Assembly (NCBI GenBank): GCA_014621425.1
Contig: JAANBB010000798.1
Span: forward strand, 1 to 10,036
Reading direction: 5' to 3'
Length of the DNA: 10,036 nt
DNA from: Cylindrodendrum hubeiense
Taxonomy: Eukaryota > Ascomycota > Sordariomycetes > Hypocreales > Nectriaceae
Shown: positions 7,799-10,036 of the stretch, piece after piece
Numbering within the stretch: position 1 is the first letter of the stretch
How the letters are laid out: every line of letters begins with the position of its first letter
Notes under the pieces: generated by a model
What the model was told of the DNA's origin: nothing
What the model saw: the letters and a program-made list of their open reading frames with translations, nothing else
Database searches by the model: none
Position numbers and translations under genes: made by a program

Positions 7799-8330
7799 AG
7801 TGACGAGGCGCGGAAGTGAGGTGTGAGTGGTGGTCTAAGAATATGTGGCGGTTGAGATGTTGTCGCTCCCGAGGGTACAGTTCCTGGGGTTGTCTGGTCG
7901 TTTTCAGTTGACCACGGTACTTTCCGCCGGGGACAGTATCGTTTGGAATTATAAAGTTCTGTTCGAGAAAGGCGTGGGAAGAAGAAGTCGAACCGGGACA
8001 AGGAGTGGCTTCGAGGATGGTGATCCGATCGAGAGTCGGTTCGAGTGGGTGGACAGCGCAGCTGGATCCTGTCACTGGGGTACGCGAGGATGCAGTGTCG
8101 GTTGAAAATGAGCACCGGGGAGCCCTTGAAATGTCGGCCGGGGCGGTGCGAAGGAGAGAAGGGAGCCTCGCTCAAAGCGAAAAGGGCGGTTATTGGTAAG
8201 AGAAGAAGAACGGGATGCGACGAGAGAAACAGGCGAGAAGCTATTGTCGTCGGGCCGAGAGTGTGGCAGGGAGGAACACGGACGGAGTCCAGGAACGAGG
8301 TGAGACAAAGAATCGGCGCTTCGGGAAGAC
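7799..8330 (-). promoter_or_regulatory. AUG-free 5' leader of MSG5
   Basis: Read on the minus strand, the 532 bases upstream of the MSG5 start contain no ATG at all. The first upstream ATGs are at 8333 (about 29-codon ORF, stopping well before MSG5) and 8388 (5 codons). Such depletion is expected of a transcribed leader under selection against upstream starts. I see no splice pair inside it. The start of transcription is not determined. Confidence 0.45.
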
Positions 8331-8430
8331 CATGCGAAGGAGAGCGGCTGCAGGGCTGGGTGTGACGCCGTTATAACAACGGGATCATGATTCCCTTGGG
8401 GAGATCGACTCTTGGGGAGGTTTGGGCGTC

Positions 8431-8514
8431 GGGGAAAGGAAGAAGGGGATGAAGAGATGGAGGAAGTGAGAATGAGAATGAGGAAGAGGAAGAGAGGAGG
8501 AAGAGAGACGAGGA
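8431..8514. repeat. Polypurine/polypyrimidine tract upstream of MSG5
   Basis: Plus strand almost all A and G, with one uninterrupted purine run of 29 bases (8480-8508) built from GGAAGA-like units. On the MSG5 sense strand this is a CT-rich tract, a common element near fungal transcription starts. It also carries three TCAT motifs on the minus strand (complements of ATGA at 8449, 8472 and 8478). Confidence 0.7.
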
Positions 8515-8718
8515 CGCCTGGGATTGGATTGAGTTTGGTTGGTAACAGACAGGACAGGGCAGGACAAAACAGGCGCTGGGGGTGGGCGACTAGGTGGGTT
8601 AGGAAGGCAGGCACTGGTCGCTGGGAATGGAACTGGGCGGGAACTGGCCGCTGGGCCACACAGGGCACTGCGCAGTGCGTGGTAGTGGAGGCACAGGGTA
8701 CTTGGGGGAGTGGAGGCG

Positions 8719-8823
8719 CTGTACTGAGCTGTGCTGTGCTGTACTGTGCTGTACTGTGCTGCACTGTGCCCTACTGTGCAGTGCCTTGCTGTGCCCTACT
8801 GTGCGTTTCTGTACGTTACTGTG
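8719..8823. repeat. Degenerate CTGTR pentanucleotide array (21 units)
   Basis: Twenty-one consecutive five-base units in one unbroken phase, each beginning with C. Most are CTGTG or CTGTA; variants are CTGAG, CTGCA, CCCTA, CAGTG, CCTTG, CGTTT and CGTTA. CTGTA/CTGTG alternation gives a partial 10-base period in the left half. This is a decayed microsatellite; the reading frames across it are simple-repeat artefacts. Confidence 0.85.
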
Positions 8824-9291
8824 CGATCTATGGGGGGTCTGTGCTATGTGTAGGTGGGAGGGGCGTCCCGAACCCCGACGAGTCGAGTTGAAGCGCTGAG
8901 GCGCCGACACAGCAACGGCGGCACCCAAAACCAGCCTAAGCCGACTGCATCCAGCGATCCAATCCAGCGGCAGCGCAGCAAGCGACGGCAGCTGGGCCAG
9001 GCAGGACGTCTCGGGACGGGCGACAGGGCCACAGGCGACGAGAGAGACCCAGACCCAGGTCCAACCCCCGGACCCGGCCCTGGACCTAAAAAAACGCAGG
9101 CGCACAAGACACAAGACACAAGAAAGACACAGCACAGAGAGGGCGTTCCCAGCCCAGCCAACCAAGCCAACCAGGAGCCCGCGCCTCGCCTTTGGCCTGG
9201 CAACTGGGCCAACAAGCACCGCTCCAGCCAACTGAGGGCGCCAGCCGAGGGAGCCAACTGAGAGGGAGGAGGAATCGGGAACTGGGAAACC
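8824..9291. other. Non-coding low-complexity region upstream of MSG5
   Basis: No recognisable gene. The plus strand switches from G-rich (to about 8880) to C/A-rich, with simple-sequence patches such as CAAGACACAAGACACAAGA (9107-9125) and a Pro/Gly-like CCCGGACCCGG stretch near 9067-9077. Long open frames on both strands have repetitive composition and match no family. Confidence 0.5.
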
Positions 9292-9320
9292 GGGGACCTG
9301 GGGACTTGGGGGACTTGGGG
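9292..9320 (+). repeat. Four-tetrad G-quadruplex motif
   Basis: G runs at 9292-9295, 9300-9303, 9308-9312 and 9317-9320 separated by four-base loops ACCT, ACTT and ACTT. It arises from a short tandem repeat of GGGGACTT units that continues in weaker form (GCAGACCT, twice) to about 9349. The G-rich strand is the template strand for MSG5. Confidence 0.75.
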
Positions 9321-9510
9321 ACTTGCAGACCTGCAGACCTGAAGACCAGAGGCCGGGCCCAGCTTTTTCGACGAAGCGCTACGAGAGGCCACTCACCACC
9401 CCCTGTTTCCCTTCCAGGTTAGACCATCTGTGGCCCTCTGTGCCTCCGCTGCGTCGCGCCGCGTCCTCACTGGCCCGCGGCGAACAGGGGTGCGGTGCGA
9501 AACAGGTCGG

Positions 9511-9560
9511 GGCTAAATATAGACCATGCGCAGCACGGTAGGCGCTTACGGCTGGCCAAT
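9511..9560 (-). promoter_or_regulatory. Possible distal promoter: CCAAT plus TATA-like element
   Basis: An inverted CCAAT (9556-9560 on plus) lies about 35 bases upstream, in minus-strand direction, of TATATTTA (9521-9514). This geometry would suit minus-strand transcription towards MSG5 from near 9480, giving a leader of about 1.7 kb before any splicing. The motifs are short and could be chance. A GTGAGT donor-like site on the minus strand at 9396-9391 would lie downstream of such a start. Confidence 0.2.
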
Positions 9561-9597
9561 CATGGTGCCGTGACCAAATTTGGGATTCGGAATTACA

Positions 9598-9618
9598 GGG
9601 GGCGGGGAGGGAGGAGGG
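9598..9618 (+). repeat. Short-loop G-quadruplex motif
   Basis: G runs of 5, 4, 3 and 3 (9598-9602, 9604-9607, 9609-9611, 9616-9618) with loops C, A and AGGA. On the minus strand this is a C-rich GC-box-like element, about 40 bases upstream (minus direction) of the inverted CCAAT. Confidence 0.7.
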
Positions 9619-9628
9619 TTGGAGTGTT

Positions 9629-9651
9629 GGAGGGTTTAAATTTAACCCTCC
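9629..9651. repeat. 8-bp inverted repeat with AT core
   Basis: Arms GGAGGGTT (9629-9636) and AACCCTCC (9644-9651) flank TAAATTT, giving a near-perfect dyad. It could be a transcription-factor site or a small hairpin. On the minus strand it overlaps the stop codon of the candidate edge ORF, so a role at that gene's 3' end is possible. Function unknown. Confidence 0.6.
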
Positions 9652-10036
9652 GGCGAGTACTCCGTCTGCAGATGCATCTCAGCACTGTGCAACGGCGCCC
9701 ACTCTTGGTTGTCGATGACGGTTGACTGGCAGATATCCGAGTGCCGTGAGGTGAGGGATGAGCCATAACCAAGGGAAGAAGTACTTTGGGTGAGCAGAGG
9801 AACCCCATCGTCCCGAGCCAGCGTGTTGCCACCGTCATCCGAGTCACAGTGAGACGTGAGGATATATCGTCTGTCGATGAAACACCCTCGAGGGCTTCGC
9901 CTTCGCTTCGGGCTCATCGACAGACAAACACAGATCGCTACGGTTCTGAACCGGTTGCCGGGCGCCGCTGCTTCGAGCCAGACTCGCAGCCAGACCAGGG
10001 CTGCGACGCTCCAACAGCGTTGGCTGACCCTCCCCC
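9642..10036 (-). CDS. Candidate partial gene, 3' end, unrecognised
   Basis: On the minus strand one frame is open from the window edge to a TAA at 9644-9642, about 130 codons; the first in-frame ATG is at 9917 (91 aa to the stop). The part after the ATG has varied, non-repetitive composition with a basic start (MSPKRRRSPRG) and ends in ...HLQTEYSPEG. I recognise no domain. GC-rich DNA often leaves frames of this size open by chance, and no splice site or codon pattern confirms it. If real, it would be transcribed towards MSG5 and be the terminal exon of a gene beginning beyond the window. Confidence 0.2.
   Translation of the reverse strand, partial: GRVSQRCWSVAALVWLRVWLEAAAPGNRFRTVAICVCLSMSPKRRRSPRGCFIDRRYILTSHCDSDDGGNTLARDDGVPLLTQSTSSLGYGSSLTSRHSDICQSTVIDNQEWAPLHSAEMHLQTEYSPEG
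9869..9925. repeat. 12-bp perfect inverted repeat with 33-base loop
   Basis: Arms GTCTGTCGATGA (9869-9880) and TCATCGACAGAC (9914-9925) are exact reverse complements. The loop holds a 10-base palindrome CCCTCGAGGG (9885-9894) and repeated CTTCG units. It could form a hairpin or cruciform. No tRNA fold or known RNA family is apparent. Confidence 0.75.

Noticed and set aside
8719..8823. CRISPR array or satellite-encoded protein
   Set aside because: Units are only five bases with no spacers, and the host is eukaryotic; Thr/Gln/His or Cys/Ala/Val repeats in translation come from the 5-base period.
8844..9392. Open frames on both strands in the low-complexity region (182 codons minus, 135 codons plus)
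   Set aside because: They are repetitive Pro/Gly/Ser/Cys/Leu products of simple sequence; no conserved motif and no supporting splice pattern.
9869..9960. tRNA or other structured RNA gene near the right end
   Set aside because: The GGTTCTGAACC stretch resembles a T-arm only superficially; no acceptor stem, D-arm or anticodon arm can be built around it.
7799..10036. Transposon remnant in the long upstream region
   Set aside because: No long terminal repeats, terminal inverted repeats with target duplications, or transposase/reverse-transcriptase fragments are visible.

Overview
The window looks like nuclear DNA of a filamentous ascomycete (Pezizomycotina, probably Sordariomycetes). The support is short introns (68-115 nt) with CTAAC-type branch points just upstream of the acceptor, C-ending codons, pyrimidine-rich leaders, and three proteins that match known fungal families. 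The species cannot be read from the sequence. I see no mobile element, rRNA, tRNA or CRISPR.

Layout. (1) 1-292: CU-rich leader without an ATG. (2) 293-1569, + strand: a three-KH-domain RNA-binding protein of the Rnc1/Hek2/PCBP type, 378 aa, with two introns, the second a GC-AG intron. (3) 1570-2993: non-coding, holding the KH 3' UTR (with a C-rich tract) and the promoter and leader of the next gene. (4) 2994-4425, + strand: a HUT1/SLC35B1-type ER UDP-galactose transporter, 414 aa, two introns, C-terminal dilysine signal. (5) 4426-5305: convergent non-coding spacer. (6) 5306-7798, - strand: an 830-aa MSG5-type dual-specificity MAPK phosphatase without introns. (7) 7799 to about 9641: a long non-coding region upstream of MSG5. 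It holds a leader almost free of AUG, a polypurine tract, a degenerate CTGTR pentanucleotide array, two G-quadruplex motifs and a possible CCAAT/TATA-like promoter. (8) 9642-10036: a minus-strand frame open to the window edge, a weak candidate for the 3' end of another gene, with a 12-bp inverted repeat inside.

How the genes may work together. The most suggestive point is the linkage of an Rnc1-like KH protein with a MAPK phosphatase. In Schizosaccharomyces pombe, Rnc1 binds and stabilises the mRNA of the MAPK phosphatase Pmp1 in a feedback loop on the Pmk1 cell-integrity pathway. Here the regulator and a phosphatase of the same functional class lie within 10 kb, and the upstream region of the phosphatase carries a few UCAU/CU-rich motifs. 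Whether this linkage means anything is inference. HUT1 supplies the ER lumen with UDP-galactose or supports ER folding and has no obvious direct link to the other two. I do not see a clearly undescribed system here.
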